A stretch of DNA of 64,000 bases from Bacillus marinisedimentorum (GCF_001644195.2 NZ_LWBL02000005.1:1-64000), one strand, 5' to 3'. Positions 1 through 9,138 are shown, counted from the first letter of the stretch. Made by a program: numbers and translations. Notes: generated by a model not told the origin, from the letters alone.

Positions 1-183
1 AAAATAGAAGTAATCCATTTAAACGGAGAGAGTTACAGAATTAAAAACCGGAGAACAATTTTAGGGTCGAAATTCGAACCGGACGTTAAATCCTTTAAAA
101 AACTTTCTGCTTGTTTGGATTTACTTGATTTTTCTCGTCCTTCTTTCAACCTTCCCGCACCTCCTGTTTTTGACTCTCTTTAA
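1..183 (+). CDS. IS21-type helper ATPase (IstB-like), C-terminal end, partial
   Basis: The frame is open from the window edge to a TAA at 181-183. Its first part reads IEVIHLNGESYRIKNRRTIL, which resembles the last residues of IS21-family IstB ATPases (a 'GDSYRLK' type ending). The tail after that is less typical and may be read-through past the natural end. Only about 60 codons are inside the window, so neither Walker motif is visible. It probably marks an insertion sequence, intact or decayed, to the left. Family recognition rests on one short motif and is tentative. Confidence 0.4.
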   Translation, partial: KIEVIHLNGESYRIKNRRTILGSKFEPDVKSFKKLSACLDLLDFSRPSFNLPAPPVFDSL

Positions 184-375
184 TTATATCAAAAAACAAA
201 TGCAAACAAGCAATTTTTGGATATTACATTCATCCAGGAAGGACACAACTTTATCTATATTGATCATTCCAATCATGGCGCTGTTGATCATGTTGCCGGT
301 GCTTGTTCTGGTGACTACCGAAATTTGAAATGGGTCACCATGGTACTACTAATCTTTTAAAAAGGAGTGTTTCTT

Positions 376-996
376 ATGAGGGGAAAAAAGGTTTTAATTA
401 TATCAATCTTATTATTAACAGCAACCATAATATCACTTGCAATGAGTCAGAAAGAATCTAAATACAATTATTACGGCCAGTTTCTTAACTCTATATCTGA
501 AAAACAAAATGGGGAAGTTGAGAACGATTTCTTAAGTCAAAATAAAATTGACAAACTATCTTACTTTTATGAGCACATGGCAAATAGTCGGTTAGATGCC
601 GGACAATCCCCTACCGCAAAAGCGATTGAAGTATTAATACAAAATAGAGCGCTGGAAAAAGAAGCGATAAAAAGAGGGATGAGTGTTTATGAAGATGAGA
701 TACAAACGCTAATTGATTTTTCTATAGAGCAATCAAAAGCGCATGAAGATAAAGAGTTTAATGAGTTTTTAAATGGTCTTGGTATAACTGTGGAAGAGTA
801 CTATGGCAAGTACGTTTATGATCGTTTTAAAGCGAAATTATTAGAAAACAAGCTATTCGATGAAGTTACGAAAAATGAGAATACACCTCAAGATAAAGTA
901 ACGGTTTGGAAAAAGGAAAGCACGAGTATAATTGAAAAATTCAAAGCTGAGAATAAAGAAAAAATTGAAAAAGTAAAGGAACAAAACAAGTTATAA
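376..996 (+). CDS. Exported protein resembling the SurA N-terminal chaperone domain
   Basis: The protein has about 206 residues. An N-terminal hydrophobic segment (about residues 5-23) without a lipobox Cys looks like a signal anchor. The rest is charged and helical, with an arrangement (AKAIEVLIQNRALEKEAIKRG, then a GITVEEYYGKYV segment) reminiscent of the SurA_N/PrsA-like domains of extracytoplasmic folding factors. No parvulin domain follows. The start is ATG at 376, eight bases after AAAGGAG; the in-frame GTG at 367 overlaps that ribosome site. A terminator follows directly, so it appears monocistronic. Function is inferred from fold resemblance only. Confidence 0.6.
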   Translation: MRGKKVLIISILLLTATIISLAMSQKESKYNYYGQFLNSISEKQNGEVENDFLSQNKIDKLSYFYEHMANSRLDAGQSPTAKAIEVLIQNRALEKEAIKRGMSVYEDEIQTLIDFSIEQSKAHEDKEFNEFLNGLGITVEEYYGKYVYDRFKAKLLENKLFDEVTKNENTPQDKVTVWKKESTSIIEKFKAENKEKIEKVKEQNKL

Positions 997-1003
997 TTTA
1001 ATT

Positions 1004-1041
1004 AACCCCCAATACTTAAGTATTAAATATCGGGGGTTTTT
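1004..1041 (+). terminator. Rho-independent terminator
   Basis: AACCCCC at 1004-1010 pairs with GGGGGTT at 1032-1038, with an inner AATACTT/AAGTATT dyad and a T run after it. It ends the SurA_N-like gene. Confidence 0.75.
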
Positions 1042-1157
1042 CAGATTGTTTTGTTATACAATATCTCTGATTAACATAATTCAACATATACATACAGAAC
1101 ACCCACAACCAAATAAATCTAAGTAACGATTCGACAGGGCTGTGTTGGACTATATAC

Positions 1158-2285
1158 TTATCTCAGCAAACCATTCAAAAAATCAACTGCCCCTTTTAGA
1201 TTCCCTTTATTCAGCGAGTAGAATTTCGTATTCCCCTCATGTCGGATTGAAATTAATTCCGTCTTTTGCAAGTGATTTAAGTGGCGTGATACGGTGCTCT
1301 GGTTAAGGTTGAGGCTTTTTACGATTTGCTGGGCGAACAGTTCGCCTTTTTGGGAAAGCAAGGTGAGAATTTGCAGCCTGGTTTTATCTCCAAGCCCCTC
1401 AAATAATGAATAAACATCTGTTACACCCTCATTTTTCTCCTCTTTTTCATCCGGCACCCTATTTTCCTGCGGATCATACATGACATGCAGGGTTTTGTTT
1501 AGTGTGTAAAAAGACAGGAATCGTCCTAAATTCAGTGTCGGAATGAAATTGATCTCTTCTGCCCGATTGATTGTTGGGATTTCGTTTGTATCAGGGTACA
1601 GGTTGGTTATTGCATGGATAGCCTCATCGTTTTTTTTATAGGTTTTGGTTATCAGTTTGGCTCCCAATGCCATTAAATGTTCTTTATTGGTTTCCCAGAG
1701 CTCGTTAAATCCATATTTCCAAATCCCTTCAAATAGATGGATCATTGTTTCTTTCACCTTTTTTGGTTCTTCAAAAAAGCGGACTTGTTCTGCAACATTA
1801 CCTGCGGACCAGCTCCTGAGAACCGCTTCAAGTGCAATATGCCGGTTTTCTTCATTTACATCCGTTTCTTCTGTCATCCGCCCTTCCCCAAACACTTCTT
1901 CAACTTCAGGAATAGGAAAGAGATTTTCATAATAGTAGGTTACGTTTTCGCTGATTCCGTAACTAATCAGTTCTGTTATGTCATTAATTGAAAGGTTTTT
2001 CCACCAATGGATGAAGCTATCCCAATCCTGATGCGGATTTTTGACCTTCATGATATAAAACTCCCGAAATATCGCCCCATGTGCAAAAACGGTCCTGAGC
2101 TGCTTCAAATCTCGTTTTACACTTTCAGGAAGCTTACGGGAAAAACGCTCGGTCCAATCGGATGTCCTTGATAAATCATTGAGGCAATAATCAATCAGCA
2201 ATATATTAGTCGTGAAATTCACACCAAGTGATGGGGTGATGCGCATGGATGTCTCAGGGTACGTTTCAGTAATGTATCGATTCAT
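1158..2285 (-). CDS. ArsR-family regulator with long N-terminal domain
   Basis: The protein has 375 residues. The first ~280 form a domain of unknown function found in a long subclass of ArsR regulators. The last ~80 form a winged helix-turn-helix (SLFEGLGDKTRLQILTLLS, then a recognition helix NLNQSTVSRHLNHLQ). No obvious metal-binding Cys pair is present in the HTH, so the effector is probably not a metal. It is transcribed away from the GNAT/MFS pair at 2399-4150, and such regulators often control a divergent exporter. The ATG at 2283-2285 follows a GGAGG-like site. Confidence 0.8.
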   Translation of the reverse strand: MNRYITETYPETSMRITPSLGVNFTTNILLIDYCLNDLSRTSDWTERFSRKLPESVKRDLKQLRTVFAHGAIFREFYIMKVKNPHQDWDSFIHWWKNLSINDITELISYGISENVTYYYENLFPIPEVEEVFGEGRMTEETDVNEENRHIALEAVLRSWSAGNVAEQVRFFEEPKKVKETMIHLFEGIWKYGFNELWETNKEHLMALGAKLITKTYKKNDEAIHAITNLYPDTNEIPTINRAEEINFIPTLNLGRFLSFYTLNKTLHVMYDPQENRVPDEKEEKNEGVTDVYSLFEGLGDKTRLQILTLLSQKGELFAQQIVKSLNLNQSTVSRHLNHLQKTELISIRHEGNTKFYSLNKGNLKGAVDFLNGLLR

Positions 2286-2398
2286 TCCGAACCTCCAAAA
2301 AATTTTTAATATTCTATATTTACATATTCAATATTTGGTTATAAGATGATTATACAGGAGTTGGAAAAACCTATCAACAATTGGGGAGTGAATTTTTG

Positions 2399-2902
2399 AT
2401 GATTACAATTCAGAGGGCGTTAAAGGAGCACGTACAGGGAATTGCCGATGTTTGCGGTTCGGGTTATCGAAACACATATGCGCAAACACATGATCAGGAA
2501 TATATTGAGCGGATCATACAGGAGTTTTACAATCTTGAACGGTTGGAGTCGGAATTGGAACCTTCAAACTCCTGGAGTGGCTGGCATGTTGCTGTTGACG
2601 GGGACAGGGTTGTCGGCGCTGCCTGTGGAGGGTTCATATCGGAAGAGGAAGCGGAATTGTTTGCATTATACCTTGATCCTGCCCGAAAAAGAGAAGGCAT
2701 CGGGACAATGCTTTTGGAAGCCCTCACGGAACAACAAAAAAATATGGGTGCACGCCTCCAATGGGTATCGGCAGCAGAAAATAATGACATGGGGATCCCC
2801 TTTTATCTGGCAAGAGGATTCAAGGAACAGGGCCGGATTCAGTCTTACGCCAATAACGATAATGAGGAATATAGAAGCATTCGGTATCGCAGAAATGTAT
2901 AG
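2399..2902 (+). CDS. GNAT-family N-acetyltransferase
   Basis: About 167 residues. The acetyl-CoA binding motif A region is visible as ARKREGIGTMLLEAL (R/Q-x-x-G-x-G/A type), with a preceding LFALYLDPA strand. The substrate is unknown. I chose ATG 2399 because GGGGAG at 2383-2388 lies about ten bases upstream; the more distal TTG at 2381 would overlap that site. The MFS exporter starts 12 bases downstream, so the two are probably co-transcribed and may act in the same resistance or detoxification step (inference). Confidence 0.8.
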   Translation: MITIQRALKEHVQGIADVCGSGYRNTYAQTHDQEYIERIIQEFYNLERLESELEPSNSWSGWHVAVDGDRVVGAACGGFISEEEAELFALYLDPARKREGIGTMLLEALTEQQKNMGARLQWVSAAENNDMGIPFYLARGFKEQGRIQSYANNDNEEYRSIRYRRNV

Positions 2903-2914
2903 GGAGGGTTTTCG

Positions 2915-4150
2915 GTGTATAAAAACATATTGGTAAACAAGAATTTTTTATATTATCTCGCCGGCGGCAGTGTTTCGAGGCTCGGAGATATCTTATCGGG
3001 CCTTGCTTTCTTATTCATCGCCTATGATTTAACGGGATCGAAAACCCACACGACAGGTGTAGTTATCGCTGAAACGCTGCCTTATTTATTGTTCGGGCTG
3101 CTTGGCGGCGTCGTAGCGGACTGGGTCGATAAAAAGAAATTGATGATCATCATTGACCTCCTCAGGGTGCCGCTTGTGTTATCAACGGTCATTTTGTTTT
3201 ATGTCGATGCTCTGAATTATGTTTATTTACTTTTCATCAGTTTTTCCGTTCAGTCCCTCGGATGTTTTTTTAATCCGAGCTATCGATCTGCCTTACCCTT
3301 GATTGTTCCAAAGGACCAGAGAAATGCGGCCAACAGTATTTATGATTCCTTTACAAGGGGAATCACGGTGCTCAGTCCGTTGGTGACCTTACTCCTGCTG
3401 GACACAGTCGGCCAAATACACTTTTTCACGTGGGACGCCATTACATATGCTGTCAGTGCCTTTGCCATTTCAAGAGTCAAATTTCAAAGTAAGCCAATGG
3501 AAACCGGCCAAAAGAGAAGCTTGCGCAATGCCTTTGCAGCTCTTGCTCAATTTGGCTCATGGGTTAAAGGCAATCATACAGTCCGTTCCCTGTTCTGGTT
3601 GACGTTTGTCATGGTGTTTTTGAACACATGGATCTGGGAGGTTGGCCTTTTATTATCGCTTTTGGATATGACGGATAACGGAAAATCTATATACGCAATT
3701 TTACAGGGCGCATATGGTGCTGTTGTCATCATGACGAATCTGCTCATTCCTTTTATTTGGAAAAAGCTGAACTTAAGGACTTATCTGATCGGTTCGATTA
3801 TTTGGGGAACAGGAATCACTTTTTTGGGGCTTTCGATGAATGTGCCCATGTTTTTTATAGGTGCAACAATCATTGGGATAGGGATTCCAATCACCGGACT
3901 GACAAGGGTTTACATCATCCAAAATTTCGTTCCGGAAGAAATGCACGGAAAAGGATTTAGCTTCAATGCTGTGCTGCTGTATTTTGCTGACACCCTCTCC
4001 CTGGTTTTCTTTGGGACCCTATCAACCGTGGTTTCTCTTCACTACTTGTTTTTGATGAACGGTTTGGCGGTTATCCTTCTGATCGGATTCGTTTTTGTAA
4101 AGCAAGCAATCGACCCAAAAATAAGAAAGAACGGTTATCTGGCAGGTTAG
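2915..4150 (+). CDS. MFS transporter, macrolide-efflux/enterobactin-exporter-like
   Basis: 411 residues with about 12 hydrophobic segments and the loop-2/3 signature GGVVADWVDKKKLM of drug:H+ antiporters of the major facilitator superfamily. The start is GTG at 2915, seven bases after AGGGAGGG. It follows the GNAT gene closely and lies opposite an ArsR-type regulator, which is a common layout for a regulated exporter. The substrate cannot be read from sequence. Confidence 0.85.
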   Translation: MYKNILVNKNFLYYLAGGSVSRLGDILSGLAFLFIAYDLTGSKTHTTGVVIAETLPYLLFGLLGGVVADWVDKKKLMIIIDLLRVPLVLSTVILFYVDALNYVYLLFISFSVQSLGCFFNPSYRSALPLIVPKDQRNAANSIYDSFTRGITVLSPLVTLLLLDTVGQIHFFTWDAITYAVSAFAISRVKFQSKPMETGQKRSLRNAFAALAQFGSWVKGNHTVRSLFWLTFVMVFLNTWIWEVGLLLSLLDMTDNGKSIYAILQGAYGAVVIMTNLLIPFIWKKLNLRTYLIGSIIWGTGITFLGLSMNVPMFFIGATIIGIGIPITGLTRVYIIQNFVPEEMHGKGFSFNAVLLYFADTLSLVFFGTLSTVVSLHYLFLMNGLAVILLIGFVFVKQAIDPKIRKNGYLAG

Positions 4151-4291
4151 AGATAGAGCCGTTAATTTACTTAATATGGAATTATTTGCACAGTGGCTTA
4201 CTCACCTATAGGTAAACTTATGAAATAAGCCAACCTAAAATTTCAGCCTTTCCTCTCAAAAACTAAAAAATAAATAATGTATTTTAGATGA

Positions 4292-4327
4292 CAAAAAAAG
4301 AGCTTGATCACTACAAGCTCTTTTTTG
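4292..4327. terminator. Bidirectional intrinsic terminator
   Basis: GAGCTTG (4300-4306) pairs with CAAGCTC (4314-4320), flanked by an A run on the left and a T run on the right. It can serve both the MFS gene and the converging small gene at 4354-4578. Confidence 0.85.
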
Positions 4328-4353
4328 AAAACTAACACACTTGTTTTTAAATA

Positions 4354-4578
4354 CTACCACCCTCCACCGCCCCCAAAAGGGCCTCCCCCTCTTCCCATGC
4401 CTTTTTGTGTTTCTGTTTTACGTTCTATGTTCTCTCTATCCTGCTCCAACTCGTTTTGAGACTTGCCTTCCCATTGTTTTCGAGGATTTAGTTTGCTTTT
4501 CTTATAGTCCCTGTACTTAACTATGCTTATCAATAAGATAAATACAACAATTGTAATAATTGGAACAATATCTTCCAT
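4354..4578 (-). CDS. Small membrane protein with Gly-rich tail
   Basis: 74 residues. One transmembrane helix (about residues 4-21) is followed by a basic, highly charged cytoplasmic stretch and a C-terminal GRGGGPFGGGGGW run. The ATG is preceded by GGGAGGG. It is not recognised as a named family. The Gly/Trp tail recalls TPM/YgcG-type proteins, but at this length that is only a resemblance. Confidence 0.6.
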   Translation of the reverse strand: MEDIVPIITIVVFILLISIVKYRDYKKSKLNPRKQWEGKSQNELEQDRENIERKTETQKGMGRGGGPFGGGGGW

Positions 4579-4643
4579 AGCCCAGCCCTCCCATGTTCTT
4601 TTGGGATAAAGTTAACCCGGTTAAAACACGATCACCTGTCCAG

Positions 4644-4752
4644 TTGAATCGAAAAATCTCTCTAACAAGATGTTTTACAGGCTGCATATATCCTTACTCT
4701 CTTTTGGAACCGGTAAGTCCCTCCATTTAATATGGGCAGACTTCAACTTCAT
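4644..4752 (-). pseudogene. Decayed fragment of a YcxB-like gene
   Basis: Read on the minus strand, this stretch gives AHIKWRDLPVPKESKDI and later ERFFDST. This parallels AHIEWGDISVAKEDKDM...KRFFDSN in the YcxB-like gene at 6158-6694, in the same order, but with a stop and a deletion. It is a second, further-decayed copy of the C-terminal third about 1.6 kb from the better copy, on the same strand. Confidence 0.6.
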
Positions 4753-4768
4753 TGTCTCTAGTGATCAC

Positions 4769-5944
4769 TTAAAAGAGCTCATAGGTTCCATCTTGATAAA
4801 CCTTGTAGTAGCCCAATGTTCCGGTTTTTCCAGAAGCACGTGTGGATATGGACACAAGTTGCACTACATAATATGAGCCGTTATCGTCTGTTCTGATCGT
4901 TTCATCCGCACCGAACGAAACATCCTTATCCTTACCCTCAGGAAGTTGTTGTTTCAAGCGTTGGACAGCCTCTTCTCCGCTTGAAATGCCGATATCTCCA
5001 CCGCTTCCTTCTCTACCCAGTTTGAAAGTTAATACACTGTGACCCTTAAATTTTTCTCCATCTTTCCACAAAAAATGAACCGCATATTGTTTCCCTATTT
5101 TTTCGTCATCAACTTGTATGTTTAATGTAGGGCTATTGGTGTTTATATCTTCCTTGATTTCTTCCCCTGAACTTGTTACACGAATTAACCTAACTTTTGA
5201 TGGAGGTTGTTTCATTGTTCCCCAGTCAATTAAAATTCTGTCACCAATTTCTGCATCACCAGGATGGATGTCAGGATATGTATATGACCTCTTATCACCA
5301 CAATCATTCCAACACATTTCTTCGTATGCATGATCAAACGCGGAGACTGATTCATCCGAACTTATTTTCTTTATGGAAGGAATGCCTGTGTGAAATTGGT
5401 TTTTTGGGGTGCGGTCTTCCTCCATCTCTTGAAGCAAACCGCCACCATGCATCCGAACGGTCGAAATCTTCCCGTCCTCATTGATGTTAACCCGTCCTGA
5501 TGCAACCGCTGTTTTGGCTTCTCCGTCCTTACTGTATTCCACTTCGACTTCATAATAATAGGCTTCATTTGAACCGTCGACCTTTTCGATATCGATAGTT
5601 TTAGGATCTAATTGATATCCATTTCTGTAAGCAGCACTGAGATACATCAAGATAAAATTCTTGTTATAGAACGCTTGCGGGTCCGTGACAACGGAATTAT
5701 AGTTCACTTCAAGATACTTTTTCACTTCCGGTGAATTCGGTCCTTTATCAAGAGCATTTTCCAGTTCAACACCGGGACCTGTAAACTCATTTACCACAAA
5801 AGATTCGACTATCTTCTCATTAGGAAGCCCTTTAGTCAGCGTTTCCTTTTCTTCGGTATCCCCACCGCTTTTTTCTGAACAGCCGGTAAACAAAACCAGG
5901 ACTGACAACAAAATAGCGGTAAATAAAAATCTATTCTTTTTCAT
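4769..5944 (-). CDS. Lipoprotein of unknown function
   Basis: 391 residues. A signal peptide with lipobox LFTGC gives a lipid-anchored Cys at about residue 21. No family is recognised. The remainder looks like two beta-rich modules; the C-terminal ~80 residues, ending in GYYKVYQDGTYELF, resemble a small PepSY/DUF-like repeat only loosely. AGGGGGAT precedes the ATG. It lies downstream of the YcxB pseudogene on the same strand, with a ~210-base gap. Confidence 0.65.
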   Translation of the reverse strand: MKKNRFLFTAILLSVLVLFTGCSEKSGGDTEEKETLTKGLPNEKIVESFVVNEFTGPGVELENALDKGPNSPEVKKYLEVNYNSVVTDPQAFYNKNFILMYLSAAYRNGYQLDPKTIDIEKVDGSNEAYYYEVEVEYSKDGEAKTAVASGRVNINEDGKISTVRMHGGGLLQEMEEDRTPKNQFHTGIPSIKKISSDESVSAFDHAYEEMCWNDCGDKRSYTYPDIHPGDAEIGDRILIDWGTMKQPPSKVRLIRVTSSGEEIKEDINTNSPTLNIQVDDEKIGKQYAVHFLWKDGEKFKGHSVLTFKLGREGSGGDIGISSGEEAVQRLKQQLPEGKDKDVSFGADETIRTDDNGSYYVVQLVSISTRASGKTGTLGYYKVYQDGTYELF

Positions 5945-6157
5945 GATATCCCCCTATAATTAATCTGGAGTCGCCTTCGTTACGATCCTTATTTTGTCCC
6001 CATTTAAAACCAGACTTCCCCATATATTACAGTACTAGTCTATCACTCTCATATGTCCTTAACAGCAAGTAAAAAAAGCCGACTACTCAACTACCATTTT
6101 GAAAAAAGGTAGTAATCATATTTATAAACAAACGGAATATGAGATATAAATCTATAG

Positions 6158-6694
6158 TTATCCACTTCTTAATTTAATCTTCTTTGACTCCAAGTTCTTT
6201 TTAATAAGCGTTTTAAATACATTCTTCTGATCATTTGAATCGAAGAAACGCTTTAGCAAGATGATTGCTTTGTTTTTCGAAACATACAGGCGGAACATAT
6301 CCTTATCCTCTTTTGCAACCGATATGTCGCCCCATTCGATATGAGCATTCGATCTTCATACTTTCTGGTTTATGCCATCGTCACTGAAGACGTAACTTAT
6401 TTCATTTTTAATGATTTGGTCGCTTTTATACTCTCTTCGCACCCTCATATTCATTAAAAGCACCATGATAGTGGTGATTAACCCGGATGATATGATTGAA
6501 AAAAATGCCACAACCGGGTAGACCAAAATCCAGCTTCCTGAAACAACATTAGAATATACATACATGAAAACAAGAATCCCAAGAACAAAATAACCGAGCA
6601 CAAACTTCTTTCTATGATACGCGTTATGCCTTTTGTAATCTGAATACGTTAAAGTTCCGGCGATCGATACTTCGTCATGGTTGTTTGGTGTCAC
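6158..6694 (-). pseudogene. YcxB-family membrane protein interrupted by an in-frame TGA
   Basis: The GTG start at 6692-6694 has AGGGGG upstream. The first 112 codons encode two membrane helices and end INQKV before a TGA at 6356-6358. The same frame then continues for 65 codons without further change (RSNAHIEWGDISVAKEDKDM and onward) to TAA at 6158-6160, matching the usual C-terminal YcxB domain and giving the expected total of about 178 codons. It is therefore a single-base lesion (probably GGA to TGA) or a read-through site, not a short gene. Confidence 0.75.
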
Positions 6695-6736
6695 CTTTGT
6701 TCCCCCTGCTATAAATGATTGTCAACGTTTTTCTCA

Positions 6737-7384
6737 TCACCAGACGGCTTCTGCTAACGGATGTCCGTCTTTGTCATAACCAGTCACCGTCATCTCGTCA
6801 ATTTCTTCGTCTGTCATCGTAAAGAAGACGGGCTTCCAGTTCGTGTCGATGACTGTAAGCGGAATGACTTTGCCGTTATACCGAACATTAATATCCGCTT
6901 TTGCGATTGTGTCATCATTAATAACTCCAAAGACAATCTTTGGAATTGCTTTTTCTGTCCATTTGTCAGGATCAGCGACATTGATACCGGAAGCGGCATC
7001 GCTGCAAAGGGCGGCTTTTTCACAGCGAAGGATAGTTGGCTGCCCGATGGGAATTTCCCAACCGATATCGGCATTCCCTCGGATTGTTGTAAGGATGAGA
7101 TCTTGTCGTTCCCCTTCTGGTGCATTGATGTTCTTTCGAGAAAACACGAACACTCCTTTTTGAAAGGGTTCAATATGGATAGTATCCGCATCTCTCAGAA
7201 CGTTCAAAGAAGCGATTGCCTCTTCAAGAGTGGAAACAGATTTGAGCTTGTTGTCTCCTCGTTGTTTCTCATTTGTTAGGGGTGCTTCGGGCTTTCCAAC
7301 TTTTGTTTTCACACCTTCCCCTGGCTCATTGCATCCAGCTATAATTAACATTAAAAATAAAGCCAAAAATATTGTTTTCATCAT
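6737..7384 (-). CDS. Lipoprotein of unknown function
   Basis: About 215 residues starting at the ATG pair 7379-7384, with AAGGAAG upstream. The signal peptide ends in lipobox IIAGC. The mature part holds an N-terminal stretch on a 'SLEEAIASLNVLRDADTIHI' pattern and a beta-rich C-terminal half. Two Cys (CEKAALC) could form a disulfide. The family is not recognised. The translational start upstream at 7435 has no ribosome site and would spoil the signal peptide. Confidence 0.65.
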   Translation of the reverse strand: MMKTIFLALFLMLIIAGCNEPGEGVKTKVGKPEAPLTNEKQRGDNKLKSVSTLEEAIASLNVLRDADTIHIEPFQKGVFVFSRKNINAPEGERQDLILTTIRGNADIGWEIPIGQPTILRCEKAALCSDAASGINVADPDKWTEKAIPKIVFGVINDDTIAKADINVRYNGKVIPLTVIDTNWKPVFFTMTDEEIDEMTVTGYDKDGHPLAEAVW

Positions 7385-7549
7385 ATCAACTTCCTTATGC
7401 ATAAATCGTTGTATATCTAAAATAAGATACGTCATTTTTTATAGTCGATCGCAACTACCATATCAATAACTGACTATTTCCTGTAATTCTTATTTTACCA
7501 TAAATTTTCCAAATTCCTTTAAAATCAAAAAGACAGTTGGTCGTAAAAT

Positions 7550-7585
7550 AAAAAACGCCGGTTTCATTCATAACCAGCGTTCCTT
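7550..7585 (-). terminator. Hairpin with minus-strand T run
   Basis: AACGC..GGTT (from 7554) pairs with AACC..GCGTT (to 7581). On the minus strand it is followed by TTTTTTATTTT. No minus-strand gene ends just upstream except the toxin at 7750-7842, which has its own hairpin, so this may end an unannotated transcript. Confidence 0.5.
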
Positions 7586-7719
7586 GTTACCATCTTTTTT
7601 TTCACATATTTCATGTTCATATTTTATTCCTTTACGATTCTACTTAAGATTTATGTACAAATCCATAATTAAAAAGTAGTTTGTATTGGAATTATTTTTT
7701 AAAATAACTCCAAAATGAA

Positions 7720-7750
7720 AAGTAAAAAATAAACACGCTTGCAGCGTGTT
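7720..7750 (-). terminator. Terminator of the toxin-like gene
   Basis: AACACGCT (7732-7739) and AGCGTGTT (7743-7750) form an 8-bp perfect stem with a 3-base loop. It overlaps the stop codon of the 30-residue gene and is followed on the minus strand by TTATTTTTTA. Confidence 0.7.
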
Positions 7751-7842
7751 CAGGAATGCTTATCATGGTCATGGAATTTGAGGATGACAATCACCAGCAT
7801 GCTGAAACTGATCATCAGCGGCAGGACTTCAAAGGTATTCAT
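7750..7842 (-). CDS. Putative holin-like type I toxin
   Basis: 30 residues: MNTFEVLPLM start, one hydrophobic helix (about residues 5-21), then FHDHDKHS. Length, the M-x-x-[FY]-E-x-L-x-[LM]-M pattern, the single helix and a charged tail match the putative holin-like toxin (Hol_Tox) family of Bacillus type I toxin-antitoxin loci. AAGGGGG lies upstream of ATG 7842 and a tight terminator follows immediately. In this family an antisense RNA normally overlaps the 3' end; I see no clear antisense promoter. Confidence 0.6.
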   Translation of the reverse strand: MNTFEVLPLMISFSMLVIVILKFHDHDKHS

Positions 7843-7924
7843 CACATTATCGCCCCCTTATTTCTATAACTTTTCAGGAACCATGATTGTCCTACACCCG
7901 GCAAGGAAAAAAATTTAACAGGAA

Positions 7925-8105
7925 CAAAAGCGCAAGGCCCCCGCTTAGCGGCGTACGCATATTCGGGGGTACCCGCAGGAAGGTGATCTTTCTTTCTGGA
8001 GGGAATCACCGCTTATGACGATAGCCGCTGGCGCCTGAATGACTCTCTTCTCGCTTTTTATCCACAACGCAAAAAGTTAATAACTTCCTTAACATCAAAA
8101 GACTT
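7925..8105. repeat. Dispersed intergenic repeat, copy 1
   Basis: About 180 bases sharing order and sequence with 46228-46412. The best block is TTATGACGATAGCCGCTGGC followed by GCCTGAA, flanked by related GC-rich segments (GGAAGGTG, GGAGGG) and a shared TTCCTTAACA end. No open frame explains it. Confidence 0.6.
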
Positions 8106-8225
8106 CCAGTTAATAGACCAGAATCCTTGAGAATATGAGGGGGATTACTTGGTTTCTAACCGATCATCTATATTCATTCCTGGATGAAAGGAATGATATA
8201 TAAATATACCCTTTATGATCGAATT
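8098..8225 (-). ncRNA. Candidate small RNA, family copy A
   Basis: On the minus strand this reads, in order: a CATTCC...GGAATG hairpin, CCAAGTAATCCCCCTCATAT, a TTCTGGTC...ACTGGAA hairpin and a T run. The same arrangement recurs at 15458-15580 and, less closely, 23537-23640, all on the minus strand. The C-rich single-stranded segment could pair with ribosome binding sites. A GGGTAT lies just upstream. It is not a known family that I can name. Confidence 0.45.
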
Positions 8226-8529
8226 ACAAATCTTTATTTGGAATGTGCACATTCACATCTCCTAAAGAGTCCTGAAACTCAGCACCCTCAATACGGATAG
8301 CTTTTCATAAAAAACATGTTAATTGTGATAAAAAAATCATTACTCTAAATTATCCAGATGATAAGACCATTCTAATCCGTAGCCAACCATTAAATCTCCC
8401 TTTCACCACCCCCACCCACTCGTTTTTTCAATGTAGTTATTGCACATTTTAGCAAAACCCCAACATATGTCTAAGCGATATAGAAAAAGATTCATAAAAT
8501 ATACCAAAAGCAAGAAAGGAGATGAAATT

Positions 8530-8631
8530 ATGAGTTACGGAGGAGGATACGGAAACAACTTTGAGTTAATTGTAGTTCTTTTCATTCTTCTGATTATTGT
8601 TGGTGCAGCGTTTGTAAATAAAAGCTACTAA
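8530..8631 (+). CDS. YjcZ-family sporulation protein
   Basis: 33 residues: a Gly/Tyr-rich start (MSYGGGYGNN) followed by one helix (FELIVVLFILLIIVGAAF). This is the pattern of the YjcZ/SscA-type tiny membrane proteins of sporulating Bacilli. The ATG at 8530 has AAAGGAGATG upstream. An in-frame start further upstream lacks a ribosome site. Confidence 0.85.
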   Translation: MSYGGGYGNNFELIVVLFILLIIVGAAFVNKSY

Positions 8632-8864
8632 TCTTACTCCGCTGAGTTGGCCTTAAGAAGCTCTAGGATTTGTGAAGCTTCTTTTAATATTCCAATCAAT
8701 TAATTGTACTGCAACCAAAATATTAATAGGTGAGCACCCTGCCGGAATAGGAGATATTGCTGATATGCACACTGAGTTATAGACTAACCAGGAAGTACAA
8801 AGGCCCATGCAACTCTGCAGAAAAGCCTGAACTTTCGTGTTCAAGGACTAATGAGAGATGATAA

Positions 8865-9100
8865 ACAGCAGAAGGTATTGTAACGGATATGGATCACGAT
8901 GGTATGACAATGTTAGTTCCTGAAGAAGTAGACGAAACGGAGCTTACTAGCCAAACAAGGCAATAAGGTTGTTTTGGCAGAGGAAGGTTCGACGATTCCG
9001 CGAGCCGCGTTTCCCGTTTTATCCATTTATCTTTATAGCACCGTATCCTTATTATTATCTCCCTTACCCATACTCCCCTTATCCATATCCTTACTATTAA
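8865..9100 (+). pseudogene. Broken spore-coat-like protein gene
   Basis: One frame gives EGIVTDMDHDGMTMLVPEEV and stops after TSQTRQ. A second frame then gives RRFREPRFPFYPF and a Pro/Tyr-rich tail (APYPYYYLPYPYSPYPYPYY) ending at TAA 9098-9100. The combination of an acidic 'GMTMLVPEE' segment with an Arg-rich then Pro/Tyr-rich tail is typical of small coat-associated proteins in Bacilli. Stops upstream (TGA TAA) and a frame shift near 8965-8990 show it is inactive. Confidence 0.55.
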
Positions 9101-9138
9101 GGTTAGTAAGTTTCTAATCTCTTATCAATTTTATTCTT

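Noticed and set aside
125-328. 67-residue hydrophobic protein
   Set aside because: No ribosome site; overlaps the IstB-like frame; composition and an alternative frame argue against it.
8653-8844. 63-residue minus-strand frame
   Set aside because: No ribosome site or family; it overlaps the upstream part of the broken coat-like gene.
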